Part shown: positions 1 through 9,541 of the stretch, piece by piece | Layout: each line of letters opens with the position of its first letter | How positions within the stretch are numbered: the stretch's first letter is position 1 | Source: Rheinheimera oceanensis | GTDB taxonomy: Bacteria; Pseudomonadota; Gammaproteobacteria; Enterobacterales; Alteromonadaceae | DNA length: 64,000 bases | NCBI RefSeq assembly: GCF_018831085.1 | Contig: NZ_JAGPNM010000002.1 | Location: 423,575-487,574 of the forward strand | Reading direction: 5' to 3' | Position numbers and translations under genes: made by a program | The notes under the pieces: generated by a model | Database searches by the model: none | What the model was told of the DNA's origin: nothing | Seen by the model: only the letters and a program-made list of their open reading frames with translations

Positions 1-4
1 TGTT

Positions 5-28
5 AATTAAAAGGCCGAACTGTCGGCC
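5..28 (-). terminator. Rho-independent terminator of the tetR-type gene
   Basis: On the minus strand a 6-bp GC-rich stem (GGCCGA, loop CAGT, TCGGCC) is followed by TTTTAATT. It lies about 45 bp beyond the stop of the TetR gene at 73. Confidence 0.7.
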
Positions 29-72
29 AAGGTTTTTCACTCCATAGTATCGCTGTATTTTACCAGGTCGTA

Positions 73-660
73 TTATGCCTGGTCGTACTGCGCCAGCACT
101 GCGCGCCGGCTGGCTGCCAATAACTGACGACCGGCTTCATTATTGCCGTAAGCTCTGGCCAACTGTAAACAGCCAACCAGAGTTGCCATAATAACGTCTG
201 CGCTATCCTTGTTTGCTTGCACAGGTAAAGCCTGTGCTATGGCGTTACGTAAGTTGTCCATTTGCTGCAGCGCCACTGTTCGCACCTCTTCCGGCTGCCG
301 GCAGATCTCTGAACCCAGCGCTGCTATCGGGCAGCCATGCTCAACAGCCTCCAAATGGGCATCTCGCAGGTAACTTTCTACCAGGGCCCGTAGCGGGCTT
401 TTGCCCCCGGCCACAGCTTGTTGCACCAATGGTGCTAAGGCTTTACCACTAAGCTCTGACGCCCGGGCCATGGCTTCAGCCAGCATGGCATTACGCGAGG
501 CGAAGTGCGCATAAAACCCGCCGTGGGTTAAACCTGCTTCTTTCATCAGTTCTGCCACGCTGACACCTGCGTAACCACCACGGCGGATCGCTTTTGCCGC
601 TGTATCAAGGATCAGCTCATGGGTGCGGGCTTTCTTATCGCCGGTTGTTGTGTTTTTCAT
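73..660 (-). CDS. TetR/AcrR family transcriptional regulator
   Basis: This is a 195-residue DNA-binding repressor of the TetR type. An N-terminal helix-turn-helix spans about residues 12-58, with the typical run AELMKEAGLTHGGFYAHFAS. The helical remainder would be the ligand-binding and dimer domain. I chose the ATG at 660 because the protein then begins a few residues before the usual TetR alignment start; the longer reading frame adds 28 poorly conserved residues. The gene is third in a same-strand run after a LysE exporter and a MocR regulator, but a 50-bp gap and a possible own operator suggest independent control. Ligand and targets are unknown. Confidence 0.85.
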   Translation of the reverse strand: MKNTTTGDKKARTHELILDTAAKAIRRGGYAGVSVAELMKEAGLTHGGFYAHFASRNAMLAEAMARASELSGKALAPLVQQAVAGGKSPLRALVESYLRDAHLEAVEHGCPIAALGSEICRQPEEVRTVALQQMDNLRNAIAQALPVQANKDSADVIMATLVGCLQLARAYGNNEAGRQLLAASRRAVLAQYDQA

Positions 661-669
661 TTTGCCACC

Positions 670-691
670 AAATATTATGGTCATCATATTT
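670..691. promoter_or_regulatory. Candidate TetR autoregulatory operator
   Basis: An imperfect dyad of AAATATTAT, GGTC and ATCATATTT (9-bp arms, one mismatch) lies 10 bp upstream of the TetR start codon at 660. TetR repressors usually bind such dyads over their own promoter. Assignment is by position and symmetry only. Confidence 0.4.
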
Positions 692-710
692 TCATGTGTG
701 CAAATTTTAG

Positions 711-2153
711 TCAAGCATTTTTTTCTGCCAGTTGCTGTTGACACAACTGTCCAAGGGTTTGTAATGCCCGCTCCAGCCGTGCATCCTGCACTACCGCGCA
801 GTTTAAGCGGATAAAATTACCGTAGCGGGCTTTACCGGCCGGTGCTGTGGGCGAAAATATGGTGCCTGGCGCTATGCTGATTTTTTCCGCCAGTGCCTGC
901 TGTGCTAGCAGATAAGCATCTGTGCCTTGTGGCAGCTCTACCCAGAGTACAAAACCGCCCTGTGGCTGGCTAACGCGGGTGCCAGACGGAAACAAACGGC
1001 CAATGCTGCTGCTGATACGCTGCACCGCCGTTTCATACTGTGGCCGTACCTGGCGCAAATGCCGCTCATACTGGCCACTTTGCAACAGCTTTGCCACCGC
1101 CAATTGTGGCAAAGCTGCCGTACTTATATTACTGATAAACTTCAGGTATTCGAGTTTTGCGGTATGCTTGGGCGCTATTACCCAGCCCAGGCGCAAATCC
1201 GGCGACAGGGTTTTAGAAAAAGTGCTGCAGTAAAAAATATCCTGTTTTGGCGCCAGCGCCAGACAACTGCCGGGCCTTGGTTCGCTAAAGCCTAAATCGC
1301 CATAGGTATCATCTTCTATCAGTGCTATACCACGCTTTGCCAGCAACTGTACTATGCGCTTTTTATTGTCGTCCGGGATCAGGCTGCCCAGTGGGTTACT
1401 GTAGTTGGCAATCAGCACGCAGGCTTTTACCGGCCATTGCTCAAGTGCGTGTTCCAGTACGTCAGGTGCCATGCCGGTTTGCACATCGGTGGGCAGTGCC
1501 AGCGCTTTTAAACCTGCAGCTTCCAGCGCCTGCAACAGGCCATAAAACGCCGGTGACTCTATCACGACCACATCACCGGGCTGGGTTACGGCCTTTAAAC
1601 TCAGCATTAGCGCTTCCTGGCAGCCATTGGTAATAATGACATCGTCTTGCGATACCACAGCGCCCTGTAACGCCATACGCCGGGCGATTTCACGGCGTAA
1701 TTCGGCTGCACCGCGGCTGGCTTCATAGCGCATTAAGCGCGCCGGTTCGGTTTTAATTACCTGCTGCAGCGCTTTTTGTAGCGCATGTTGGGGCAGATAA
1801 ACCGCCGCCGGTACGGCAGCTCCTAAACGCATATAGGCCGGATCGGCTGCGGCCTTAGACAACGACAAGGCTATCTGCTGGCTACAAACAGTAACAGGCC
1901 CGGCCGGTTGCTGCAGTTTGCTACTGAGTGCCGGAGGCTGATAACGCGGTTTAACAAAATAGCCGCTGCGGCTACTGGCCTGTAAATAGCCGTCGGCCTC
2001 CAGCCGCCGGTAGCTGGCCACTACGGTAGACACACTTACTGCCCGGCGTTTGGCCAACTCACGCACACCCGGCAGGCGATCACCACAGCCATATTGGCCC
2101 TGCTCTATTTGTTGTTGCAGCTCGGCAGCCAGTTGTTGATAACGAAAACTCAC
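711..2153 (-). CDS. MocR/PdxR-type regulator (GntR HTH fused to aminotransferase fold)
   Basis: This 480-residue protein has an N-terminal GntR-like winged helix (residues 1-70, with GDRLPGVRELAKRRAVSVST). It is joined to a fold-type I PLP aminotransferase domain from about 110 to 470. Landmarks are TNGCQEAL, the ANYSNPLGS stretch and the PLP-lysine region YCSTFSKTLSPDLRLGW. MocR proteins bind DNA and use PLP or amino-acid adducts as effector. The start is GTG at 2153 with GGAGG nearby. It follows the LysE exporter gene by 15 bp, so it probably controls that exporter. The effector cannot be told from sequence. Confidence 0.9.
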   Translation of the reverse strand: MSFRYQQLAAELQQQIEQGQYGCGDRLPGVRELAKRRAVSVSTVVASYRRLEADGYLQASSRSGYFVKPRYQPPALSSKLQQPAGPVTVCSQQIALSLSKAAADPAYMRLGAAVPAAVYLPQHALQKALQQVIKTEPARLMRYEASRGAAELRREIARRMALQGAVVSQDDVIITNGCQEALMLSLKAVTQPGDVVVIESPAFYGLLQALEAAGLKALALPTDVQTGMAPDVLEHALEQWPVKACVLIANYSNPLGSLIPDDNKKRIVQLLAKRGIALIEDDTYGDLGFSEPRPGSCLALAPKQDIFYCSTFSKTLSPDLRLGWVIAPKHTAKLEYLKFISNISTAALPQLAVAKLLQSGQYERHLRQVRPQYETAVQRISSSIGRLFPSGTRVSQPQGGFVLWVELPQGTDAYLLAQQALAEKISIAPGTIFSPTAPAGKARYGNFIRLNCAVVQDARLERALQTLGQLCQQQLAEKNA

Positions 2154-2168
2154 ACGCCCTCCTGTGGT

Positions 2169-2774
2169 TTACCACTGCAATGCCTGCCACAATGGTGGCA
2201 ATACCGATAATGCCAGCAAAGCACCCATGGCCCGGTTAAACCAGCGCCGCTGCTCTGGTGCTGTTAGTAAGCGTTTTAAACCAGCGCCGAACATCAGCCA
2301 GCTAATAGTACAGGGCAAACCCACCAACAAAAATACCAGTGCAATCAGTGCTAATTGCTGCCAGTACACACCCTGTAAGCTGGTAAAAGCCGCAATAGCC
2401 CCGGTAATCATGACCCAGGCTTTGGCATTTACCCACTGAAACAGCAACGCCTGGGTAAAACTCAGCGGTTTGCTATTACCCGTTTCTATTTGCTTTGGCT
2501 CAGCACTGGCGATTTTCCACGCCAGATACAGCAAATATACCGAACCCACTAATTTTATCATTTGGTGTAACAATGGTTGTTGCTGCAAGATCAGCCCGGC
2601 CCCCAACCCCACTGCCAGCAACATCAGTAAAAAACCCAGCTGAATACCAGCCAGATGCGCCAGGCTTTTTTGCACGCCATAATTAACGCCGGACGACATA
2701 ATCATAATATTGTTTGGCCCGGGTGTAATACTGGTGGCAAAAGCAAAAAATACTAAGGTCCAGAATAACTCCAT
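2169..2774 (-). CDS. LysE/RhtB family amino-acid exporter
   Basis: This 201-residue inner-membrane protein has about six hydrophobic segments and the family signature SITPGPNNIMIMSSG near residue 15. LysE/RhtB proteins export amino acids or related metabolites. An AGGAG sits 8 nt before the ATG at 2774. The MocR regulator begins 15 bp beyond its stop, so the two are probably cotranscribed. The substrate is unknown; homoserine/threonine, lysine/arginine or cysteine-type metabolites are all possible. Confidence 0.9.
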   Translation of the reverse strand: MELFWTLVFFAFATSITPGPNNIMIMSSGVNYGVQKSLAHLAGIQLGFLLMLLAVGLGAGLILQQQPLLHQMIKLVGSVYLLYLAWKIASAEPKQIETGNSKPLSFTQALLFQWVNAKAWVMITGAIAAFTSLQGVYWQQLALIALVFLLVGLPCTISWLMFGAGLKRLLTAPEQRRWFNRAMGALLALSVLPPLWQALQW

Positions 2775-3059
2775 GCTGCTTGCTCCTGTCTGCTTGCGTT
2801 TAAGTCACCACAGTAACGCGCGCCCCCGGCAGAAAATATACACAGTGCGTTACAAAATAAGCAGTACAGATTAAATTAAAATAACAGCAAAGCAGTACAG
2901 CTTAAGTCAGGCATTCAAATCAACGTCATCAGGTCACACCAGCCAGGTAATAAACAATTAATTACACAAAATACTATGCTACTAACTCATGATTAACAGC
3001 CTTGTAGTCGCTAAACTTAGAAACACCCTGATTTTTATATTTATTGTGGAGTATTTGGT

Positions 3060-6056
3060 ATGGACCTATGGTCTTGTGTTAAACCAGCCAGCAACAGGCA
3101 CATCGTGCCGGCCTGGTTGCTTGTGTCTTCACTGGCGTTAGCGGTGTCGGGCTGTGGTGGTGGCAGTGATAGTGCCGATAGTACACCGCCAGTAGCTACG
3201 CCACCAGTAGTAACACCGCCGGTTGCAACACCACCGCCAACACAAACGCCGCCCCCGGCAGACGACCTACCCGAGCCTGAGCTTGAAACCGCACCCAGTG
3301 CAGATGTTAAACCACTGCCCAAACCAGGTGGGCCGTCGTTACCGCCACCACCGGCAGAGCTCAGGTTATCAGCGGCTTACAACAAAAGCGCTGCGGCAGT
3401 GCCGGTATTTGCCGTATCTGCCAGCTCGTCCGGCGACGAAAATGGCAATAACACCGCAGATAAAGCCATTGATGGTGATTTAACCAGCCGCTGGGAAAGC
3501 GCCTGGAGCAATGGTGTGACCGATGCCGACAACGCCTGGTTACAGTTTGATTTTGGCGCCAAAACCGCCATTGGCTATATCAAGCTGCACTGGGAAAACG
3601 CCTACGCTGAAGAATACGCTATTTATATTTCTGACGATGGCCAAAACTGGTATCAGCTGCGCTATATCACTGGCGCTCAGGGCCGCACTGAAGAGTTTTT
3701 TAATCTGAATATTGATGCCCGCTATGTTCGTCTGCAGGGTGTTAAGCGCCATACTCAGTATGGTTATTCCTTGTTTGAAGTCGAATTTCAAACACCGGGC
3801 AACGACAATTCCATGCCGCAGCTGGATACGTCCTATGTGCCCTACCCGCTAAGCGGTAGCGGCCGTCAGCCTTTGCCCGCCCCGGCACAGCCGGTTGAAA
3901 GCGTGCGCTTTACCCTGGCGGATGGCACCCTGGTAACACGCTTTGGCATGGTCGGGCGCTCACGCCATGCCCGCGAACGCGGCGAAGAGTGGAACGAAAT
4001 TGGTTTTGGCCTGAACGAAACTGTCGATGCCCAGGGTAACCCGGCAGATAAAGGCCCCGGTGCACATTTAAACTTTATTGCTAACTACTTTAAGAACCGC
4101 ACCTGGGGCGTCGAATTTATTGATAACAGCAATGTCGCTGGCGTTACCGCGCCACGGATTATTGTCAATCAGTATTACCAGCAAGCGCAAAAAGGCGGTG
4201 GCCACTCTTTTGTGCGCCGTTTTGACGAACCCAACGTTACCGGTTTTGGCTGGATGAGCCCTGGCCGTTTGCTGGATAACTCTACTTACCTGAGCGACGG
4301 CGCACCCTGCCCGGTAGTGCCTAAACCAGCCAATGGCGTGCTGTTAAACCCTGACAGCGGTTACGGTGGCATAATTGGTGCAAATGACGGTTGTAGCGTA
4401 GTGTTTGACACCTACCCTGGCCACAGAGCCCTCTCAGCCAATGCCGATGGCGTAATGGTACCAAACGGTAATAGCGTATCAGCACGGCCGCTGAAAAAAG
4501 GCGATATTATTGAGTTTACCGGGTCATTTTTCTCTACCCGCGAAGTGATGGATGCCATTGGCGATAACGGTGGCTTTCGTTATTACACCAATGAGCTGAC
4601 CTATGTAATGGGCCAGGGTTTACGCCCCTGGTATGGTGTACAACCGCGGCTAATGAACCAGCCACTGCCTGACAGCACCCTGCAAGGCGGCCTGGGCTCG
4701 GTGTCATATGATTATGCCGACAACGCCACTTTTATATTTCAGCAGCCACATAACAATATTGGCATGCACAATATGCAACGCTTTATGGAAGGACGCCGTT
4801 GGTTACACACTAATTTGTGGACCGGCGAACACAACGAAGATGGCAATGACCGCAATGATGCAGGCCGTTTCCTGCAAGGGCCGCGCTTTAACCAGTCATC
4901 CTGTTTTAACTGCCACGTTAGCAATGGCCGCAGCGTCGCCCCGGCGGCAGTAAATCAGCGGCTTGATACTATGGCAATACGCACCGGCGCCACCGGCACC
5001 GACGCTAACGGTAATTACCTGCCACATCCTATATACGGCCAGGCAATGCAAATGAATGCGCGCTCAACCACAACAGGCGCTGTGCAAAACTGGGGTAACG
5101 CTGCTGTAGTTGCCGGTTTTACCACAAAGAATGTACAACTGGCTGACGGTACTGTAGTAGAACTGCGTAAACCGGAAATAGCCTTTGAGGGCCCGGTACC
5201 TGAAGCTTATTCCGTGCGCTCGGCGCAGCCATTAATAGGCATGGGCCTGCTTGAAGCCATTGACGACGACACCATTTTAGCGCGGGTACGCACCACACCC
5301 GATGCTGATGGTGTTCTTGGCACTGCCAACTATGCTTACGATCCTGAAACCGGCGATGTACGTTTAGGCCGCTACGGCTGGAAAGCCGGTAAAGTCAGCC
5401 TGCGCCACCAGGTAGCCAACGCCGCCCTGCTGGATATGTCAGTAACCTCATCTATTTACCCGAACCGCGACTGTCTGGCCGGGGCAAAACACTGCGACGC
5501 CGCCAGCGGCACAGAGCCCGGCTTACCGGATGAAGCGCTGCAATTAATGACAGAATATCTGCACCTGTTAGCCGTACCGGCACAGCGCAGCCTGGTAAGT
5601 GGCTTTCCTAAAGGCGTATCGCCGATGGCCTATCTGGATGTTGAACCGGCAAAAATAGCCCAGGGCGAGCAAGTGTTTAAAGCCATCCGCTGTAATGCCT
5701 GCCATATCAGCGAAGTGCAAACCAGCGCCCGCTCGCCATTTGACGAAGTGCGCAACCAAACTATCCGGCCTTATACCGATATGCTGTTGCATGATATGGG
5801 CGAAGAGCTGGCCGATAATTTCGCCGAAGGCCTGGCAACAGGCAGCATGTGGCGCACGCCAGCTTTATGGGGTATTGGCTACACCGAATACGTAGCGGCA
5901 GGCGCGCCGGTAGGTTATTTACACGACAGCCGCGCCCGCACGTTAACCGAGGCTATTTTATGGCACGGCGGCGAAGCTGAAGTGATTAAAAACCGCTTTG
6001 TTAATTTACCCACTGAAGATCGCGAAGCCCTGCTGGCCTTCCTGAAATCGCTGTAG
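3060..6056 (+). CDS. Di-heme oxidoreductase-family lipoprotein with discoidin (F5/8 type C) domain
   Basis: This 998-residue envelope lipoprotein has a signal peptide ending in the lipobox VSGC (Cys32). A Pro/Thr-rich linker follows (about 44-105), then a discoidin-type domain at about 110-243 (DGDLTSRWES ... YVRLQGVKR). A C-terminal di-heme oxidoreductase (DUF1111-like) region spans about 290-998. Two c-type heme motifs are visible: CFNCH near 616 and CNACH near 878. The start follows GGAG by 8 nt. The heme domain implies periplasmic or surface redox activity, and the discoidin module suggests binding to carbohydrate or another surface. The gene stands alone, with a terminator at 6151. The natural substrate of this family is largely unknown. 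Confidence 0.85.
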   Translation: MDLWSCVKPASNRHIVPAWLLVSSLALAVSGCGGGSDSADSTPPVATPPVVTPPVATPPPTQTPPPADDLPEPELETAPSADVKPLPKPGGPSLPPPPAELRLSAAYNKSAAAVPVFAVSASSSGDENGNNTADKAIDGDLTSRWESAWSNGVTDADNAWLQFDFGAKTAIGYIKLHWENAYAEEYAIYISDDGQNWYQLRYITGAQGRTEEFFNLNIDARYVRLQGVKRHTQYGYSLFEVEFQTPGNDNSMPQLDTSYVPYPLSGSGRQPLPAPAQPVESVRFTLADGTLVTRFGMVGRSRHARERGEEWNEIGFGLNETVDAQGNPADKGPGAHLNFIANYFKNRTWGVEFIDNSNVAGVTAPRIIVNQYYQQAQKGGGHSFVRRFDEPNVTGFGWMSPGRLLDNSTYLSDGAPCPVVPKPANGVLLNPDSGYGGIIGANDGCSVVFDTYPGHRALSANADGVMVPNGNSVSARPLKKGDIIEFTGSFFSTREVMDAIGDNGGFRYYTNELTYVMGQGLRPWYGVQPRLMNQPLPDSTLQGGLGSVSYDYADNATFIFQQPHNNIGMHNMQRFMEGRRWLHTNLWTGEHNEDGNDRNDAGRFLQGPRFNQSSCFNCHVSNGRSVAPAAVNQRLDTMAIRTGATGTDANGNYLPHPIYGQAMQMNARSTTTGAVQNWGNAAVVAGFTTKNVQLADGTVVELRKPEIAFEGPVPEAYSVRSAQPLIGMGLLEAIDDDTILARVRTTPDADGVLGTANYAYDPETGDVRLGRYGWKAGKVSLRHQVANAALLDMSVTSSIYPNRDCLAGAKHCDAASGTEPGLPDEALQLMTEYLHLLAVPAQRSLVSGFPKGVSPMAYLDVEPAKIAQGEQVFKAIRCNACHISEVQTSARSPFDEVRNQTIRPYTDMLLHDMGEELADNFAEGLATGSMWRTPALWGIGYTEYVAAGAPVGYLHDSRARTLTEAILWHGGEAEVIKNRFVNLPTEDREALLAFLKSL

Positions 6057-6150
6057 AGCATCAGCCGGCGCTGGACAACAGCGCCGCGCAATTCTCAGTA
6101 GAAAGGAGCTAGCTGTCCAGCCCCACCAGATTTGAACGAAAATTGCCGAC

Positions 6151-6174
6151 AAAGGCACCCGGTGCCTTTATTTC
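6151..6174 (+). terminator. Terminator after the di-heme lipoprotein gene
   Basis: AAAGGCAC, loop CCG, GTGCCTTT is followed by ATTTCTC. A second GC-rich hairpin without a T-tract (CGGCGCTG/CAGCGCCG) lies at 6066-6086 just after the stop codon. Confidence 0.6.
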
Positions 6175-6218
6175 TCAAACTAACGCCAACGACTGATTTT
6201 ACCTTACACAGTCCTTGT

Positions 6219-6681
6219 CTAATGCACTTTTTGCTGCACTTCAAATTTACTCCAGCGCCCCGCTGCGCCTTGCCCAAACAGACGCTCGGACATTGGAATG
6301 GACACACTCAGCTCTGGTGCTTCCGAATGTTGGCAGGAGTAGGCATTCAATAAACTAAACAAGCCATGCCCGATACCGAAGGAGTTCAGTCTGTCTTTCA
6401 ATAGCTCTCCTTTAGATGATCGAAAACACTAAAATCAGCGACCTGAAAAGGCATAGCTGTGGCAGCAATATCCTGCTGAGACACAGCCCCCCCGGCAGCC
6501 AACTCCAATGGCCCGTAGATGTTGGCCCACTTTTGCTGATACTCAGTAATATTTTTTTCGTCATACTTCAGTACATAGTTGCCCGTTTGATCTGCAAAAA
6601 CGTTAGCATTGATCAACGCTAAACTGACAAGAAAAATGTGGCAGCCCGGGTGTAACCGGTGACGGACAATACTAATTTCAT
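6219..6681 (-). pseudogene. Frameshifted remnant of a small secreted protein gene
   Basis: Two short minus-strand frames read as one broken gene. From the ATG at 6681 a signal-peptide-like start (MKLVLSVTGYTRAATFFLSV) hits a stop. A one-base shift continues it as LVSLALINANVFA followed by a plausible mature chain that stops at 6398. A further frame change gives a second segment (KDRLNSFGIGHGL ... KFEVQQKVH) ending at 6219. The joined product would be roughly 150 residues. I do not recognise the family. Alternatively these are separate short frames or spurious; the signal-peptide continuity is the main argument. Confidence 0.35.
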
Positions 6682-7004
6682 GATATTTTTCCCTGCGATA
6701 TTGTTCAAAAAGGTTGGCTTTGAATTACATCGCACCTGTAATATCGACCACTAACACAGTTAAAACAAACCCGACACACCTCAGGGTTTTACTTTTAACA
6801 TAATGTTTTTAATATAATTTTTGTAGGAAATTATATTTCAGCACTATAGAAATTACAGACAACAAGCGAGCCAATTAATTATTATCAATGCTATCAGCAG
6901 CTAAAAATTGAGCAGATAAGTTAAGCCCAAAAATGCATAACAACTGTAAACTTTACTGACGACGCTGGTGCAAAGCCCGGGCCCACAACTTTTTTGTAGC
7001 TAAA
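6682..7004. other. Intergenic stretch without recognisable gene
   Basis: This is AT-rich DNA between the decayed gene and the LysR gene. I see no convincing reading frame, RNA gene or strong terminator in it. Confidence 0.5.
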
Positions 7005-7889
7005 TCACTTACTCCAATCTTGCAAGCTTGCCTGAAGTTGATTAATGAAAATATGCAGTTTAGGTAAGACGTAGCGGCGGCTTGGGTAAACAGCCCACAC
7101 GGATAGATTCTGCGGGCTGGCATCTTTTAAATCTACGCGCACCAGAGCCCCTGAGCTCACTTCATCCCGAACATCCCACACTGATAGCCGCGCTAATCCC
7201 AGACCATTGATACACGCGCCCAGAAACCCATCCACACCACTGGAAGTAAATCGACTGTTTATTCTTACTGAATGCTCAGCTTCACCTACCTGAAATATCC
7301 AATGGCTTGTGTCAGAAAACGTTAAACACTCATGGTCTGCAAGCTCCTCAATACAAGTCGGTATGCCTTTGGCTGCGAGGTACGAAGGGGCTGCATAGAG
7401 ATGTTTCGGATTATTTGCCAATGGCCTGGCAATTAAGCCTGAGTCTTTCATTGGCGCAATACGAATAGCTACATCTATACCTGATGAAATAATATCCTCG
7501 ATGTCGTCACTTAAAACGAGATCGATGTTCAGCCCCGGATTCTCATCCAGAAGCCGGGGTATAAGAGGTAAAATGACTTTGCGGCCCAACGTTACCGGCG
7601 CACTAACTCTCAGCAGACCTGTCGCCCCGCCAGACTTCGGGGAAACAGCAGCGCGGGCTGCTTCTTCAGCCTCAAGAATTTCCACTGCAAACGGCATCAA
7701 TACTTCCCCCTCCGCAGTGAGTGAAAGTGAGCGGGTGGAACGATGAATCAACCGAACACCCAAGTCATTTTCCAGTGCAGCAATTTTCCTGGTGACAGCC
7801 ATAGGAGTGAGCTTTAATCGTCTTGCCGCACCTGCCAAGCTACCCGACGACATTGCAACAACAAAGACCTGCAGGGCTTCAACATTCAT
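7005..7889 (-). CDS. LysR family transcriptional regulator
   Basis: This 294-residue LysR-type regulator has an N-terminal winged helix (MNVEALQVFVVAMSSGSLAG, then MAVTRKIAALENDLGVRLIH). The type 2 periplasmic-binding-like effector domain begins at about residue 90. It is divergent from an ene-reductase gene at 8042 across 152 bp that contain an N11-spaced inverted repeat, the classic arrangement for a LysR regulator activating its neighbour. The effector is probably an electrophilic or oxidising compound, inferred from the neighbour only. Confidence 0.9.
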   Translation of the reverse strand: MNVEALQVFVVAMSSGSLAGAARRLKLTPMAVTRKIAALENDLGVRLIHRSTRSLSLTAEGEVLMPFAVEILEAEEAARAAVSPKSGGATGLLRVSAPVTLGRKVILPLIPRLLDENPGLNIDLVLSDDIEDIISSGIDVAIRIAPMKDSGLIARPLANNPKHLYAAPSYLAAKGIPTCIEELADHECLTFSDTSHWIFQVGEAEHSVRINSRFTSSGVDGFLGACINGLGLARLSVWDVRDEVSSGALVRVDLKDASPQNLSVWAVYPSRRYVLPKLHIFINQLQASLQDWSK

Positions 7890-7966
7890 AAAAATAACTC
7901 ATTTCGTTATAAAGCATCACAATAATAGCATCTAGTAACGATATATGTTGGCCAATAAAATGCTAT

Positions 7967-7991
7967 GGGATCAATACGAAATACTGATCCC
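7967..7991. promoter_or_regulatory. Candidate LysR binding site between lysR and ene-reductase genes
   Basis: A perfect 7-bp inverted repeat, GGGATCA and TGATCCC, is separated by 11 bp and contains a T-N11-A core. It lies about 50 bp upstream of the reductase ATG and 78 bp from the LysR start. Confidence 0.55.
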
Positions 7992-8041
7992 TGTTGAATA
8001 GTTCTTAATTTAACCAGCATAACCCTATCAGAGGAAAAAAT

Positions 8042-9127
8042 ATGAATAACACGCTCTTTGAGCCAATATTTGCCGGCGACATCGCTCTGAAGAATAGAGT
8101 CGTTATGGCACCGATGACAAGAACCCGTGCCGGAGAAGATGGCATCCCAAAGGCAATGCATGCCAAATATTATGCCCAACGGGCAAGCGCAGGGCTGATT
8201 ATCACCGAAGGGGCGAATATTTCTCCTCAAGGCAGAGGCTACGCCGGCACACCAGGCATATGGAATGCACAGCAGGCACAAGGCTGGGCAGCGGTGACAG
8301 AAGCGGTGCATGCAAACAATGGAAAGATTGTTTTGCAACTTTGGCATGTTGGCAGTCTGTCCCATGTTAGTTTGCAGCGCGGCGGAGCTTCGCCGGTGGG
8401 GCCTTCGGGAATCCGTGCTGGTGGTACTGTTTACACCGCCGAGGGAGCAGTAGAGCCATCAGTTCCACGGGCACTGGCAACAGAGGAAATGAAAGACATC
8501 GTCGCTCAGTATCGGGCTGCAGCGCAACTTGCCAAGGAAGCAGGATTCGATGGGGTAGAAATCCATGCAGCAAACGGCTACTTGCTTGACCAGTTTCTCA
8601 GAGATTCCACAAACCGTCGTCAGGATAGTTATGGTGGCTCAATTGAAAATCGTTCACGTTTGAGCGTTGAAGTTACTCAGGCGATTGTCGATGTATGGGG
8701 TGCTGGTCGGGTAGGCATTCGCTTATCACCAATTTCTACCCAGTTAGGCGACACAGCCCTGGACAGTGATGTGATGGCAACTTATGGCTACCTTATTGAG
8801 AAACTTAACGGGTTTGGCCTTGCCTATCTCCACTTTGTAGAAGGTATCACGGGCGGTTCCCGCGCTAATCCACCAGGTATCGATCTGGATGCATTGGGTC
8901 GCAAATTCAATGGGATCTTTATTGGTAACAACGGCTATGACATTGAACTTGCCAGGCAGCGTATAGAAGATGGCCTGGTTGACTTGGTGGCATTTGGCCG
9001 ACCCTTTATATCCAATCCAGATCTGGTTGAGCGACTGCGAGGCAATTTGCCACTGACGCCTGCTGATCCAAGTACTTTCTACGGAGACAGCGAGAAGGGT
9101 CTGACAGATTGGCCGCCTGCTAATTGA
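8042..9127 (+). CDS. Alkene reductase, Old Yellow Enzyme family (NemA-like)
   Basis: This is a 361-residue FMN-dependent NADPH ene-reductase, the usual length for NemA/OYE enzymes. The fold starts with LKNRVVMAPMTRTRAG. The substrate-binding His and Asn and the proton-donor Tyr sit in the run EIHAANGYLLDQFLRDSTN, followed by the family signature SYGGSIENRSR. It would reduce activated C=C bonds (enones, maleimides, nitro compounds) in the cytoplasm. It is transcribed divergently from a LysR regulator that probably controls it. AGAGGA lies just before the ATG. Confidence 0.92.
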   Translation: MNNTLFEPIFAGDIALKNRVVMAPMTRTRAGEDGIPKAMHAKYYAQRASAGLIITEGANISPQGRGYAGTPGIWNAQQAQGWAAVTEAVHANNGKIVLQLWHVGSLSHVSLQRGGASPVGPSGIRAGGTVYTAEGAVEPSVPRALATEEMKDIVAQYRAAAQLAKEAGFDGVEIHAANGYLLDQFLRDSTNRRQDSYGGSIENRSRLSVEVTQAIVDVWGAGRVGIRLSPISTQLGDTALDSDVMATYGYLIEKLNGFGLAYLHFVEGITGGSRANPPGIDLDALGRKFNGIFIGNNGYDIELARQRIEDGLVDLVAFGRPFISNPDLVERLRGNLPLTPADPSTFYGDSEKGLTDWPPAN

Positions 9128-9541
9128 TCCGATCATCAGAAGTGATCAGTCTTAGTTGGAGTGCGAGGGCAACGCTGGTAACAGATTTTCGTTAACATCT
9201 ATGCGCCATCTAAATCACTGGTTAAAACTGTTAAAGTCTGGGGGATATGCTTATCCCCCGCAACGGTTTAACAGGCGCAGGTGTGCTGCCTGAAGGGTTT
9301 TAGGGTATTTCATATTTACCTACCACATAACATGTTAAGAACTGCTGACGCAGTTAGTGCGGTAAAAGTAACGCAGCATTACAAAGTAACGTGATTTTTT
9401 TCTGATTCAAGGTAACGCTGCACTGTTTAGTCCAGCAGATACATTGCTGATACCGGTGAACTGTTAGCCTGTAGCATAGACAGGCATTTCGATGCGCAGT
9501 ACACTGAGGCGTTATTTTTATTAACAAACAAGGTTATACCC
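9128..9541. other. Intergenic stretch with one perfect hairpin
   Basis: No gene is seen. At 9240-9259 there is a perfect 8-bp stem, GGGGGATA, loop TGCT, TATCCCCC. It is not followed by T residues, so it is either a weak terminator of the reductase gene or part of an untranslated RNA. Confidence 0.45.

Noticed and set aside
6095..6353. Short frames on both strands around 6.1-6.35 kb
   Set aside because: They cover the terminator region and the decayed gene and show no convincing protein features.
7907..8365. 152-residue minus-strand frame over the start of the ene-reductase gene
   Set aside because: Cys-rich shadow of a clearly conserved gene, also covering the LysR control region.
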